From: UBA9160 sp035489755
GTDB lineage: Bacteria; Myxococcota_A; UBA9160
NCBI GenBank assembly: GCA_035489755.1
Contig: DATGZK010000099.1
Location: 87,032 to 151,031 of the forward strand
Direction of reading: 5' to 3'
DNA length: 64,000 nucleotides
Shown here: positions 41,289-51,189 of the stretch, one piece after another
Numbering within the stretch: the first letter of the stretch is position 1
Layout of the letters: each line of letters opens with the position of its first letter
The notes under the pieces: generated by a model
The model's database searches: none
What the model saw: the letters and a program-made list of their open reading frames with translations, nothing else
What the model was told of the DNA's origin: nothing
Program-made: the position numbers and the translations under genes

Positions 41289-43637
41289 TCACGTACGTTC
41301 CCATGCGTCTTTGTCGAGGCGCGGGAACGTGATCTTGCAATTGCCGGGATCGATTCCCTCGATTCGCTTGAAGCCCTTGTGGTCGAGGGAGCCCCGCGCG
41401 ACCTGCGTACCATCGGGAAGCGTCACCTCGTAGGCCTCGCCGGGGACGGGCTTGCCCTCCTCGTCCACGAGCTCGATCTCGATCCATGTCTTCTTCGGAT
41501 TCTTCTGATCCTCCGGCGTCGGCTGGTAGGGCGTGAGGTTGCGCTTACCGTATTTCCCGGTGCCCGTCTCCTGCTGGTACGCCTTCGCCTCCGCAATCTT
41601 CCCGGGGTCGGAGTCATCGGCGGGCTCGGCTTCGCTGGGATCAAGAGGGGAAACCGCGCTTCCGGCGCTGCCGGACATGGCCGGGGAGCCAGGACCCGAG
41701 TTGATGAGCGTCGAGATCTGGCCGTCGAGCGTGACCGTCGGGCCCGTGAGGGTGACTCCGCTCGCGTCGACGACGACGCTGCTGCCGGCCGTCTTGATCG
41801 TGAGCCCCGTCATGGACTCGATCACGATACCCATCCCCTTCACGTACAGATTCCCGGCCGTCGACTCGGAATGGTTGGCCTGGAAGACCTCGATCCTGTC
41901 TCCTACCACCGTGAGCGAATCGCTCCCGGTGATCTGCGTGGCACGTTTTCCGGTCACCTTCAGGTGCTGATCGCCGCCGATGGCCGTGATGTCATCGGCA
42001 GCGACCTTCGTCTGCCGCTCGTTCTTGACCCAGACATATTCATTCTGCTCCACCGTCCGGTGGTACTCCTTCCCGACACTCTCGTAGCGATTGGACTGGA
42101 CGCGGATGTCCATGTTGCGCTGCGCGAACAAGAAAAGCTGCTCTTCTCCGCCTTTGTCTTCGAAGCGGATCTCGTTGAATCCGGTGCCGTCGTAACTGTT
42201 GGTCTTGATGACGGTCTGCGTCTTGTGCGTCGGCAGCTCATACGGGGGCATGTTGTCTTTGTTGTAGACCCGCCCGGTCACGTGCGGTTGGTCGGGATCT
42301 CCTTCATGGAACGCCACCACCACCTCGTGGCCAACGCGCGGCAGGGCAAGGAAGCCAAAGCCTCCCCCCGCCACTTGCTGGCTCACGCGAACCCAGCACG
42401 AGCTCTGCTCGTCCAGCGACCCGTAGCGGTCCCAATGGAAGTGCAGCTTCACGCGTCCGTATTCGTCGGTATAGATCTCGGAGCCGCTGGGTCCCACCAC
42501 GGTGGCCGTCTGAGTGCCGCGAATGTACGGCCGTGGCGTCACGCGCGGGGGACGGAAGGGGACGTCGTAGGGGATGCACTGAAACTCGTTGCTGTACTCC
42601 TCCTCCCCCGCCTTCCGTGTCGCCGTGTACTGCTCGAGGGCCTCGGGCTCGTAGCCCTCATGGCTCACCTCGGTGATCAGGTATTCGACGTTGAAGTCGG
42701 AGCGGGCATGCTCGTCCAGGGTGAAGCGGTAGCCCGGAGTCAAACGCTCGACCGTGCTCGCGCCACTCGCCGTCTGACGCGTCGCCTGCTGCTCCTCGAG
42801 TCGCACCCGCGCCCACTGCTTTCCGAGATCGGCGGTTGCAAACGCCCCCTGATCGTATTCATAGACCTCGAGTTCTTCGAACTCCTGGGCCTTTTGCTTG
42901 GCGTCGAGATTCGCCTTGGGCATCTTGAATGAGAAGTTGCGCAGGAGGACCGCCCCCGGTCGCACCGACTCCCCGCGGCGAAAGACGGGGATGTGGTCCG
43001 TCGTCGCGCCCACTGCCGTCTCGCGGAAGGGGATCTTGGCGTCGCCGCCGATGGGCAGGTGGGCCGCAGGTTTGTCGCCGAGCAGGAGCGCGTGGTCGCC
43101 CTCCTCGTGCGCGAAGAAGTAGAAGATGCCCTCCTCTTCCAGCAGTCTCGAGATGAATGCCCAGTCACTCTCCGCGTACTGCACGCAGTACTCGCGCGGC
43201 TTGTAGCTCCCGAGATTCACCTTGCGCCAGGAATCGGTCGGCAGGCCGGCGTCCGTCATCACCTGCTCCACGATCTCGAGGACCGACTTGTCTTGAAAAA
43301 TCCGGGTGTTGACACGATGCAGGAGCATCCACTGGCGGGGTACGAGCTCCGCGTAGTAGGAGGTGAATCGCTTGCCGACCGCTCCCTGCTCGAAGCGGGA
43401 GACGATGCCGTTCACGTAGCGATCGACGTTCTCGGCGCCGATCAGGAGCGTCGCTTCCTGCCCGATGACGGCCTTGAAGTCGACGCTGGCATCGTCGGAC
43501 ACGAGCTCAAGGTCGAAGTGGTAGAGCTTCGAGATCGCTTCCGTGCCGCGGAACCGCATCACGCGCAGCTCGTTGTTCTTGAGTTCGCCCACGCCCAACT
43601 CGAAGCGGCTCTCGCGGGCATGTCGGAAGATCGCCAT
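41289..43637 (-). CDS. vgrG: T6SS spike protein VgrG with C-terminal extension
   Basis: 782 residues. The gp27-like N-terminal part (YHFDLELVSDD, EYCVQYAESDWAFISRLLEEEGI) leads to the gp5-like OB domain (TATVVGPSGSEIYTDEYGRV, FHWDRYG, WVRVSQQVAGGGFGFLALPR, GHEVVVAFHEGDPDQP) and the needle-like repeats (NEIRFEDKGGEEQLFLFAQR). From about residue 640 there is a Ser/Pro/Asp linker and a beta domain with TWIEIELVDEEGKPVPGEAY and KITFPRLDKDAW, a type of extension that probably holds cargo. ATG 43637 is preferred over an ATG 12 codons earlier since MAIFRHARESRFEL begins the family-like sequence. Confidence 0.95.
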   Translation of the reverse strand: MAIFRHARESRFELGVGELKNNELRVMRFRGTEAISKLYHFDLELVSDDASVDFKAVIGQEATLLIGAENVDRYVNGIVSRFEQGAVGKRFTSYYAELVPRQWMLLHRVNTRIFQDKSVLEIVEQVMTDAGLPTDSWRKVNLGSYKPREYCVQYAESDWAFISRLLEEEGIFYFFAHEEGDHALLLGDKPAAHLPIGGDAKIPFRETAVGATTDHIPVFRRGESVRPGAVLLRNFSFKMPKANLDAKQKAQEFEELEVYEYDQGAFATADLGKQWARVRLEEQQATRQTASGASTVERLTPGYRFTLDEHARSDFNVEYLITEVSHEGYEPEALEQYTATRKAGEEEYSNEFQCIPYDVPFRPPRVTPRPYIRGTQTATVVGPSGSEIYTDEYGRVKLHFHWDRYGSLDEQSSCWVRVSQQVAGGGFGFLALPRVGHEVVVAFHEGDPDQPHVTGRVYNKDNMPPYELPTHKTQTVIKTNSYDGTGFNEIRFEDKGGEEQLFLFAQRNMDIRVQSNRYESVGKEYHRTVEQNEYVWVKNERQTKVAADDITAIGGDQHLKVTGKRATQITGSDSLTVVGDRIEVFQANHSESTAGNLYVKGMGIVIESMTGLTIKTAGSSVVVDASGVTLTGPTVTLDGQISTLINSGPGSPAMSGSAGSAVSPLDPSEAEPADDSDPGKIAEAKAYQQETGTGKYGKRNLTPYQPTPEDQKNPKKTWIEIELVDEEGKPVPGEAYEVTLPDGTQVARGSLDHKGFKRIEGIDPGNCKITFPRLDKDAWERT

Positions 43638-43673
43638 GCTGACCTGCTCCCGGGCGGCCTTTCCCTGTCGCAA

Positions 43674-46367
43674 CTAGTCGATCGCGAACTCGAACCGAAA
43701 GTCACCGTCGTCGTTTGCGCCAAGCATCAGGCGTTTGGGCATCTGCCCCGCCGCCATGTGCTCCAGGAGTTGGAGGCTAATCTGCGGCAGGATGGTCTGA
43801 TCGATCATATGGTCGATATTGCGCGCGCCGCTCTCCGAATCGGTGCAGCGCCGGGCCAGGGCGTCGCGCGCCGCCGGCGACACCTCGAAGGCGATGCCGT
43901 GGCTCTCCTCGAGCCTCTTGCCGACGCGCCGGAGCTTCATGTCTGTGATGAGGCGCATGACCTCGGGTCCCAATGGGAAGAAGGGGACGATCGTCATCCG
44001 GCCGAGCAGCGCTGGCTTGAGCCACTTTTGCAGTGTCGGGCGGATCAGCTCGATCAGTTTCTCGCTCGATGGCGCCTCGTCGGATTCAAAGGCTTTCATG
44101 ATGAGATCGCTGGCCAGGTTCGAGCCCATCATCACGACGGTGTTCTTGAAATCGACGATTCGGCCCTCCCCGTCAGCCAGGGTTCCCTTGTCGAAGACCT
44201 GGTAGAAGAGGTTCATGACCTCTGGATCCGCCTTCTCGATCTCGTCGAGCAGTACGACGGAGTAGGGCCGATGACGCACCGCCTCGGTGAGGACCCCACC
44301 CTCTCCGTAGCCCACGTAGCCGGGCGGCGAACCGATGAGCTTCGAAATGGAGTGCTTCTCCATGAACTCCGTCATGTTGACGGTGACCATGAAGCGCTCG
44401 CCGCCAAACAAAAGGTCGGCGATCGCGGTGGAGATCTCGGTCTTGCCGACACCCGAGGGACCGACCAGCAAGAAGACGCCGATGGGTTGGCTCGGTGCCT
44501 GGAGTCCGGCCTTGGAGGCTCGGATCTTGCGTGCGATCGCATCGATCGCCTGGTCTTGGCCGACCACCCGTTCCCGCAGTCGATCTTCAAGCGCAAGCAC
44601 CTGCGCGAGTTCGTCGCGCATCATCTTGCCCGCCGGAATCCCGGTCCAGTCCGATACCACCTGGCCGATCACCTTCGGCCCAACGTGCAGTTGCACGAGG
44701 GGCGTTTCGCCCTGCATTGCCTCGAGCTCGCGCGTCGCTTTCTCGATCTTTTCGCGTAGCTCGGCAGGATCGCGAGGAGGCTGCACCGCCTGGCCATCAT
44801 CTCCGGCGCCTGGCGCGGGCGCGTCGCTCCGCGCCTTGGCCTCGGCGAGCTCCTTTTGGAGCTCCCGAATGCCTTGCACGGCCTCGAGCTCTCGAGACCA
44901 GCGGGCATGCAGCTCGGCCCGCATTCGCTCCGTCTCGTCACGCTCGGCCTTTAGCTTTGAGTGTTCCTCGGCGCGATCGTCGAGGGCGTGCTCGGCGTCC
45001 TCCTCGAGCGCGGAGATCGCGGTATTGAGGTTCGCAATCTTGCGCTCGAGGTCGTCGAGCGCCCCGGGCTTTGAGCTCTGCCCGATGGCGACGCGGGCGC
45101 ACGCCGTGTCGAGCACATCGACGGCCTTGTCCGGAAGCTGGCGCCCGGAGATGTAGCGGTCCGCCAGGGTGCACGCGGCCTCGATCGCGCGGTCGAGCAC
45201 GCGCACGCCGTGATGCTGCTCGAACTTCTCCTTCACTCCCCGGAGCATCGTGACGGCGACGGCCGGAGATGGCTCGTCCACGTGGAGAGGCTGGAAGCGT
45301 CGCTCGAGCGCCGCGTCCTTCTCGATGTACTTCTTGTACTCACTGAGGGTCGTGGCGCCGATCGTTCGCAGCTCGCCCCGTGCAAGCGGGGGCTTGAGCA
45401 AGTTCGCCGCATCTCCCGTGCCGGCGGCCCCACCCGCGCCAATCAGCGTGTGGATCTCGTCGATGAAGAGAATGGTGGGGGTCGTAGCCGCCTGAACCTC
45501 TTGGATCACGGCCTTGAGGCGGTTTTCGAACTCTCCCTTCACCCCCGCTCCCGCCTGGAGCAGGCCGAGATCGAGCGTTCGCACGCGGACGCCCTTCAGG
45601 GACGACGGAACGTCGCCCGCCGCGACGCGCTGCGCGAAGCCTTCCACCACGGCGGTCTTGCCGACGCCGGCCTCACCCACCACGACCGGGTTATTCTTTC
45701 GACGGCGCGTCAGCACGTCGATCATCTGGCGGATCTCGTGATCCCGGCCAAGGACGGGATCCATCCCCTTCCGTGCCTTCTCGGTGAGATCGACCGTAAA
45801 GCGCGCCAGCGCCTCCTCCTCACCCTTTGCACCGGCGGTGAGGCCCGACTCTCGGCCGAGCGGAGCACCGCTTGTCTCCGGCTGCAGCTGATCTTCAGAG
45901 CTGCCCGCCACGATCGAGAGCAGCTCACGCTTTAGCTCGTCGGACCGGATCTTCTCGTACTCATCCGTAAAATCGCTGAACGAGGAGCGGCTCGGCTGCA
46001 AGACGAGGGCAAGCAACAGCACGCCCGAGCGCATCTTCGGCAAGGAGTAGTCGACTGCCGACAGAAGGAATGCGTCTTCGAACCATTGGATCAGCAGCGG
46101 CGAAAAGACGGGCATTCCGCCGTTGCCGGTGCGCAGTCCTTGCAGCACCCGCAGGAGCGCCTTTTCGACGCGGTCCGTTGCGACGCCGAAATGCCGGTAG
46201 ACAGCCGCCACGTCGCCCTGCGTCTCGTTCTGGAGCTGGTAGAGCATGTGCTCCACCGTCACTTCGTAGTGCGTAGACTGACGGCAACTCGAAGCGGCCG
46301 CGTGAAGGGCAGCCACGCATTGCGGATTCAACTTGCCGAGGAGTTGCCTGATGTCGACGCTTGCCAT
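43674..46367 (-). CDS. clpV: T6SS disassembly ATPase ClpV (TssH)
   Basis: AAA+ unfoldase that strips the contracted TssBC sheath. 897 residues. The ClpV N-domain (about 1-160), Walker A1 GEAGVGKTAV with Walker B1 ILFIDEIHTL, a coiled M-domain (about 420-540), Walker A2 GPSGVGKTE with VVLLDEIEKADPEV, and SGARNIDHMIDQTILPQIS at the end, which marks ClpV rather than ClpB. All motifs look intact. Lies between tssG and vgrG. Confidence 0.97.
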   Translation of the reverse strand: MASVDIRQLLGKLNPQCVAALHAAASSCRQSTHYEVTVEHMLYQLQNETQGDVAAVYRHFGVATDRVEKALLRVLQGLRTGNGGMPVFSPLLIQWFEDAFLLSAVDYSLPKMRSGVLLLALVLQPSRSSFSDFTDEYEKIRSDELKRELLSIVAGSSEDQLQPETSGAPLGRESGLTAGAKGEEEALARFTVDLTEKARKGMDPVLGRDHEIRQMIDVLTRRRKNNPVVVGEAGVGKTAVVEGFAQRVAAGDVPSSLKGVRVRTLDLGLLQAGAGVKGEFENRLKAVIQEVQAATTPTILFIDEIHTLIGAGGAAGTGDAANLLKPPLARGELRTIGATTLSEYKKYIEKDAALERRFQPLHVDEPSPAVAVTMLRGVKEKFEQHHGVRVLDRAIEAACTLADRYISGRQLPDKAVDVLDTACARVAIGQSSKPGALDDLERKIANLNTAISALEEDAEHALDDRAEEHSKLKAERDETERMRAELHARWSRELEAVQGIRELQKELAEAKARSDAPAPGAGDDGQAVQPPRDPAELREKIEKATRELEAMQGETPLVQLHVGPKVIGQVVSDWTGIPAGKMMRDELAQVLALEDRLRERVVGQDQAIDAIARKIRASKAGLQAPSQPIGVFLLVGPSGVGKTEISTAIADLLFGGERFMVTVNMTEFMEKHSISKLIGSPPGYVGYGEGGVLTEAVRHRPYSVVLLDEIEKADPEVMNLFYQVFDKGTLADGEGRIVDFKNTVVMMGSNLASDLIMKAFESDEAPSSEKLIELIRPTLQKWLKPALLGRMTIVPFFPLGPEVMRLITDMKLRRVGKRLEESHGIAFEVSPAARDALARRCTDSESGARNIDHMIDQTILPQISLQLLEHMAAGQMPKRLMLGANDDGDFRFEFAID

Positions 46368-46388
46368 AAGGCCTCTCCTCGAGCGCGC

Positions 46389-47423
46389 CTACGCCGTTCC
46401 AGTCGGCGGCGCGGGAAAGAGCTCGCTGGCGTCCGGACTCGTCGAGTCGTGCCGCACCCAGCTCGTCCAGCCGAGTCGCGCCGCGTCCGGTCCCACGGTG
46501 ACCCGCAGCATCGGGACCTCACTTCCTTTTAACACGAGGCGCAGGTCGTAGACGAGGGGGTCGGAAAGCAGGAACCGCACGAGCGCCCCGAGCGTCGAGT
46601 ACGAGCGCCCTCCCGGCAGGAACTGCTCGTAGCGCGCGCGGTCCATGGGGCCGAGCCGAATCCGACACTTCCCCGTGCGATCGGGCACGGACTTGCCGAT
46701 CACAAGGTCCTCTCCGAGCGTGCCGTTTGCGATCCCAATGCGGTTCTGATCCTCCACCGGGATCTCGACCCGCCGCAACACGCACTGCTCGACGTCTGCG
46801 GGTACGTCGTCGAAGTAGTCTGAGACCACACCTCCAAGAAACACCGCGCCGCGTGGCCGCTGCGAGACAAATCCGGCGTAGCGGAGCAGGCGCCCGGCAG
46901 GAAGCCCCACGCGCTCGCGCAGGCCCTCGGTCGCGAGGCCGATTAGCCCCAAGAGATGCTGGGACGTGCGATCGGTGGCGCCGGCTTCGAACGTGAACTC
47001 CCAGCGGTACTTCGACCAGGCGCGAAACAAGAGCGCGAGCAGCCGATGGTTCAGCACATCGAGAAACACGCGCACGGGGTCGCTCTCGCCGAGCAGTTCC
47101 CGCTTTAAGATGTCCTCGGAGTAGAACGCCGGCAGCGGAGAGCTCGGGCCGTACAGACCGAAGATCGGTGTCTCGATTTCGAACGGAGGTTCTCCGCGGC
47201 GCCGGCGCGTTACCGCCGTGAGATCGCTCGTCGGGAACGCAAGCGAGCTTGTCGGGCGAAGCCGTACCACCTCCCGGGACGCAGGCCCCGACTCGCCGAC
47301 CGGCACGGTCTCGGGATGCGCTTGCTCGAGCAGACGGATCGCCTGGAAGAACGTGAAGCCTACCGGGTCCTCCTCTAGCGCGCGGATTAGAGGATGACTT
47401 GTCTCCCCACCCTCGGAGGCCAT
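46389..47423 (-). CDS. tssG: T6SS baseplate protein TssG
   Basis: 344 residues, family-typical. Recognised by DPVGFTFFQAIRLLEQAHP at the N-terminus, VRLRPTSSLAFPTSD, GLYGPSSPLPAFYSEDIL, DVLNHRLLALLFRAWSKYR and RIRLGPMDRARYEQFLPGG. Forms the baseplate wedge with TssF, TssE and TssK. Its start lies 37 nt inside the tssF end, so the two are tightly coupled. Confidence 0.95.
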   Translation of the reverse strand: MASEGGETSHPLIRALEEDPVGFTFFQAIRLLEQAHPETVPVGESGPASREVVRLRPTSSLAFPTSDLTAVTRRRRGEPPFEIETPIFGLYGPSSPLPAFYSEDILKRELLGESDPVRVFLDVLNHRLLALLFRAWSKYRWEFTFEAGATDRTSQHLLGLIGLATEGLRERVGLPAGRLLRYAGFVSQRPRGAVFLGGVVSDYFDDVPADVEQCVLRRVEIPVEDQNRIGIANGTLGEDLVIGKSVPDRTGKCRIRLGPMDRARYEQFLPGGRSYSTLGALVRFLLSDPLVYDLRLVLKGSEVPMLRVTVGPDAARLGWTSWVRHDSTSPDASELFPAPPTGTA

Positions 47424-49153
47424 GCGTAGGTCTCTCCCTTCTGCTTTCCGCGTACTGTGAGTTGGCTGAAGGCGTTAACCGAGATGTAGAGCGCAAGGAA
47501 CTCCTCGAGCACGGTAGCGAAGAGATAGAGCTCTCCCTCACCGGCGAAGCCCGCCTCGTCGAGCTCGATCTGGGTGGCGATCCCGCGCATCGGCGTGCCC
47601 CGAAAGATGCGTTCGGCCTGCCGCGCTTCCACTGCGCTGAGCGCCGCGAGGCGCAGCTGGTTCGCCCGAGCGGCCTGTCGGTCGTAGAGCGCCTGGAAGT
47701 TGTACAGGCCGAGGATCCCGCGGAGCGCGTCGGGCGACGAAAGGGAAACCTGATTGAGGGCGAGGTGAGAGATCAGACGCCAGTGGAAGCCTCCGCCGAG
47801 GGGCGGTAAGACCGAAGGTGTAAGAGGCGTCAAGTTGCGGAAGTCCGCAAACTGCGGAGACACGTCGGTCTGCTGCCGGATGTCACCTGGCTTGAGCCCT
47901 TCAGGGAGCCTGCGGTTCGTGCAGGTGAGTTCGACGGAGACCGTCTCCGTTTCCGGAAGTTGCCCGCGCTCTTCGGCAGTGACAAAGCTCAAATAAACAT
48001 CGGAATTGGGCTTACCCACCGCTGGGACGCGACGGAGCTGATAATAGACCGCCCGCGGATCGCCGGGCGCCATGCCGTGGCGGAACGAATAGAAGGGCAG
48101 ATATGCCCGACGCTCCCCGGTTCCATGCGCGAGGCCCGTCACGCTATCGACGGAATACACTTCAAAGTGATTGGGCTCGGGATCGGAGGGGCGAAGCAGG
48201 TAGCTCGTTCTGCGATGGTCAAGACGGATCGGGTCGGCGTCACGCGCCGAGAGATTGACGACGGGTGTGCAGTGCAGCCGCACGTTGTCCGCCGTGACAC
48301 GCAGGCCCTCGGGGGGGCGCTCGCGGAAGCGCAAGACGAGGTCAAAGCTCGTCTCCGGCGCGAGCTGGGCCAAGGCTCCGAGCCCGCGCACGTCCACGAA
48401 CAGAAACTTCTGCGGAAGCGTGAAGTATTCCTGCAACAGGCGATAGCCGGGAAAGGAGTGCCGGGGATAGGGGAAGAGTCCCTCGTCTTCGCGTACGCCC
48501 GCGGGCTGCACGGGCGCGGGACGCGAGGGCAATGCAGCGCGGCGCGTCTTCCCCCCAATCACAACCTCGAGCTCCGCGGCCTCTACGTGCCGCACAAGCC
48601 AAAGATAGAGACTGGTGGAGAGGGCCAGATCGCCGTACAAGAAAAGGCGCAATGAATCGAGCTCAAGCTCGGCCACCTTGGCATTGCCGAGCACTTCGAA
48701 ATGGAGCCGCAATGCCCCGCGGCCGGTGGCCTCGAGCTGCGCCGCCGCGATGCGAAGAGGATGGAAGTCGACGTCATAGCACGTTCGGAAGCGGCACGGT
48801 GTGCCATCCACCGGCACCGATTCGAGCTCGGTCGCAGTGCGCGGGATACGCTCGGTCGACGTGACCTTCGGCTTGGCGGGGTGCGAGAACTCGACGATCG
48901 CGCTCGACGGCACGGGACGCAGGTAATGAGGCCAGAGCATTTCGAGGAGCGTCTGCGTGAGCTGCGGAAAGTCGTCGTCCAGCCGCTCGCGGATGCCACC
49001 TGTCAAATAGGCGACGCCCTCGAGCACCCGCTCTACGTCCGGATCGCTGCCGGCCTCCCCAAGGTGCGGGGCGAGCGTGGGATGTTCGCGCGAAAAGTCG
49101 CGCCCGAGCTCGCGCAGGAGCTCAAGCTCTTCTTGGTAGTATCGGGTGAACAT
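47387..49153 (-). CDS. tssF: T6SS baseplate protein TssF
   Basis: 588 residues, family-typical. Start MFTRYYQEELELLRELGRDF and early HPTLAPHLGEAGSDPDVERV, DDDFPQLTQTLLEMLWPHYL are diagnostic, as are VRGLGALAQL and GGGFHWRLISHLALN near the C-terminus. Two copies per wedge are expected with one TssG. Lies between tssE and tssG in the same transcript. Confidence 0.96.
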   Translation of the reverse strand: MFTRYYQEELELLRELGRDFSREHPTLAPHLGEAGSDPDVERVLEGVAYLTGGIRERLDDDFPQLTQTLLEMLWPHYLRPVPSSAIVEFSHPAKPKVTSTERIPRTATELESVPVDGTPCRFRTCYDVDFHPLRIAAAQLEATGRGALRLHFEVLGNAKVAELELDSLRLFLYGDLALSTSLYLWLVRHVEAAELEVVIGGKTRRAALPSRPAPVQPAGVREDEGLFPYPRHSFPGYRLLQEYFTLPQKFLFVDVRGLGALAQLAPETSFDLVLRFRERPPEGLRVTADNVRLHCTPVVNLSARDADPIRLDHRRTSYLLRPSDPEPNHFEVYSVDSVTGLAHGTGERRAYLPFYSFRHGMAPGDPRAVYYQLRRVPAVGKPNSDVYLSFVTAEERGQLPETETVSVELTCTNRRLPEGLKPGDIRQQTDVSPQFADFRNLTPLTPSVLPPLGGGFHWRLISHLALNQVSLSSPDALRGILGLYNFQALYDRQAARANQLRLAALSAVEARQAERIFRGTPMRGIATQIELDEAGFAGEGELYLFATVLEEFLALYISVNAFSQLTVRGKQKGETYAWPPRVGRQVIL

Positions 49154-49197
49154 TTGACGCGCGTCCTAACGTGGGAAGAGAGGACGTTTCTCGACGC

Positions 49198-49611
49198 TCA
49201 CCCTGCCACCTTCCACTGACCGTTGGCGTCCACCACCGTCGCGAACCGTACACCCACCTTCTCGTCGCTCGTAGCGAGCCGGGCCAGGATCTCGAAGCGC
49301 AACTTCAGCACGTCAGACTCGTCTACCTCCTGCCATCGCACCCGCACCGAGCTGAGCCTTGGCTCGAAGGTTCGGATCGAATCCTCGATGGTCCGGCGCA
49401 TTTCTTCTGCGCGACCCGCAATATCCATGTCGGTGAGCGCGGGAATACCGAACTCGGGCACGGCGGCGCTGTCGCCTTGTCGCGTGTTGAGGATGCGCTG
49501 CAGGTGGCGCAGAATGGACTCCTGGATCTGGTCTGTCCGCTCGTGCACGGATCGCGCCGTTCCGAGATCCGGGGCACGCAGCCGATCGAAAAGCCCGCGA
49601 TTGCTCGGCAT
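49198..49611 (-). CDS. tssE: T6SS baseplate protein TssE (gp25-like)
   Basis: 137 residues. N-terminus GLFDRLRAPDLG, then ILRHLQRILNTRQGDSAAVPEFGIPALTD (read in parts), RRTIEDSIRTFEPRLSSVRV and a final beta segment VGVRFATVVDANGQWKVAG. The EPRL motif of gp25 lysozyme-like proteins is present. It nucleates sheath polymerisation on the baseplate. 45 nt from tssC. Confidence 0.94.
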   Translation of the reverse strand: MPSNRGLFDRLRAPDLGTARSVHERTDQIQESILRHLQRILNTRQGDSAAVPEFGIPALTDMDIAGRAEEMRRTIEDSIRTFEPRLSSVRVRWQEVDESDVLKLRFEILARLATSDEKVGVRFATVVDANGQWKVAG

Positions 49612-49656
49612 CCCCCAGCCGCTCCGTCCGGCGTGCGCCTCAGCCCGGCCTTCCCG

Positions 49657-51147
49657 CTACTTGTTCGCGTCCATCTTTGAAACGAGCGAGAGCGTGAAGT
49701 TCGCACCCTGATATTTGAAGTGGGGCATGATTTTGAGGTCGACCTTGTACCAACCGGGGTCGCCCTCGATATCGTCCACCAGGATCTGGGCTCGCCGCAG
49801 AGGTCGGCGCCCGACCGTCCCGGGATGCGGCGTATCCGTGTCGTTGACGTACTGCTCGATCCAAGTGGTGAGCTCCTGCTGCAGCTTGGTCTTGGTCTGC
49901 CAGGTTCCGAGATTCTCTCTCTGCAACACCTTCAGATAGTGGGCGAGTCGGCAAACCATGAACATGTAGGGGAGCATGGTCCCAAGCTTGTAGTTGGACT
50001 CGTTCTCCTTGCCCTCCTTACTCTGACCGAAGTACTTCGGCTTCTGCGCGGAGTTCGCCGAGAAGTAGGCCGCGTTGTCGCTCCCCTTGCGGTAGGTGAG
50101 CGGCATGAAGCCTTCCTCCGCGAGCTCGAACTCGCGGCGGTCGTCAATCATAATTTCGGTCGGGATCTTCGTCGTGGTCTCGCCCATCTCCTCGAACAGG
50201 TGGATCGGGAGATCCTCGACCGCGCCGCCCGACTTCGGGCCGATGATGTTGCTGCACCAGCGCCACTTCGCGAACGAATCGGTCAGCCGCGTCGCGAAGG
50301 TGAAGGCAGAGTTGCACCACAGGTACGCGTCGTGGTCGCCCGTCACCTTCTCCGAATAGTTGAACGCTTTCACGGGCACCGTCTCAGGTCCGTAGGGCAG
50401 GCGCGCGAGGTAGCGCGGCAGGGTCAGCCCCACGTACCGGGCGTCTTCGCTCTCGCGGAACGAACGCCACTTCATGTACTGCGGGCCTTCGAAGGTGGCC
50501 TTCAAGTCCTTCATGTTCGGGAGCCCTGCGAATTCGTCGAGTCCAAAGAACTCAGGACCCGCGCCGGCGATGAAGGGCGCGTGCGCCATCGTCGCGACGG
50601 CCGCCACGTTCTGCATCAGTTTCACGTCCTGAGGTCCGGGGCCGAAGGAGTAGTTGCCGACGATCGCACCCGTGGGCTGGCCCCCGAACTGTCCGTAGTC
50701 CCGCTTGTAGATTTGCTTGTAGAGCCCTGATTTCGGGATCTCCGGCGAGTCCTCGAAATCCGCAAGCAGATCCTCCTTCGAGACGTTCAAGATCTCGATT
50801 TTGATGTTCTCGCGGAAGTTGGTGCGGTCCACGAGCAGCTTGAGCCCTGTCCACGCCGACTCAATCTTCTGGAACGTCGGGTGGTGGAGGATCTCATCGA
50901 GCTGGGCACTCATCTTCGCATCGAGCTCTGCGATGAGTGCATCCACCAACGCTTTGTCGATACGCTCCTTGGCGTGCTTGGGCTTTAGCAGTTCGCCCAG
51001 CAACACCTCGACGCCGCGCTTGACTTGCGGATAGCTCTCGTTGGTCGGCTTAATCCTGGTTTCGGCGGTGATGGCGTCGAGGAGTGACACCTCCTCGGTG
51101 GTCGCCCCCGCGCTCCCCGGCGCCCGTTGGGTCTGCTCGTCGGACAT
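49657..51147 (-). CDS. tssC: T6SS contractile sheath large subunit TssC (VipB)
   Basis: 496 residues, normal. Shows SAQLDEILHHPTFQKIESAW, GLKLLVDRTNFRENIKIEIL, GAIVGNYSFGPGPQDVKLM, PFIAGAGPEFFG, MKWRSFRESEDARYVGLTLPR and FNYSEKVTGDHDAYLWCNSA, ending in YQGANFTLSLVSKMDANK. ATG 51147 follows AAGGAG; an ATG ten codons earlier is less likely. Forms the sheath with TssB encoded next to it. This is the canonical pair, distinct from the fused sheath protein at 34.8 kb. Confidence 0.97.
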   Translation of the reverse strand: MSDEQTQRAPGSAGATTEEVSLLDAITAETRIKPTNESYPQVKRGVEVLLGELLKPKHAKERIDKALVDALIAELDAKMSAQLDEILHHPTFQKIESAWTGLKLLVDRTNFRENIKIEILNVSKEDLLADFEDSPEIPKSGLYKQIYKRDYGQFGGQPTGAIVGNYSFGPGPQDVKLMQNVAAVATMAHAPFIAGAGPEFFGLDEFAGLPNMKDLKATFEGPQYMKWRSFRESEDARYVGLTLPRYLARLPYGPETVPVKAFNYSEKVTGDHDAYLWCNSAFTFATRLTDSFAKWRWCSNIIGPKSGGAVEDLPIHLFEEMGETTTKIPTEIMIDDRREFELAEEGFMPLTYRKGSDNAAYFSANSAQKPKYFGQSKEGKENESNYKLGTMLPYMFMVCRLAHYLKVLQRENLGTWQTKTKLQQELTTWIEQYVNDTDTPHPGTVGRRPLRRAQILVDDIEGDPGWYKVDLKIMPHFKYQGANFTLSLVSKMDANK

Positions 51148-51189
51148 TGGCTGGGTCTCCTTGCCGTTCCCTCCCACGGAGGAACGGCG

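Noticed and set aside
41265..42932. 555-codon plus-strand frame opposite vgrG
   Set aside because: Antisense shadow of vgrG.
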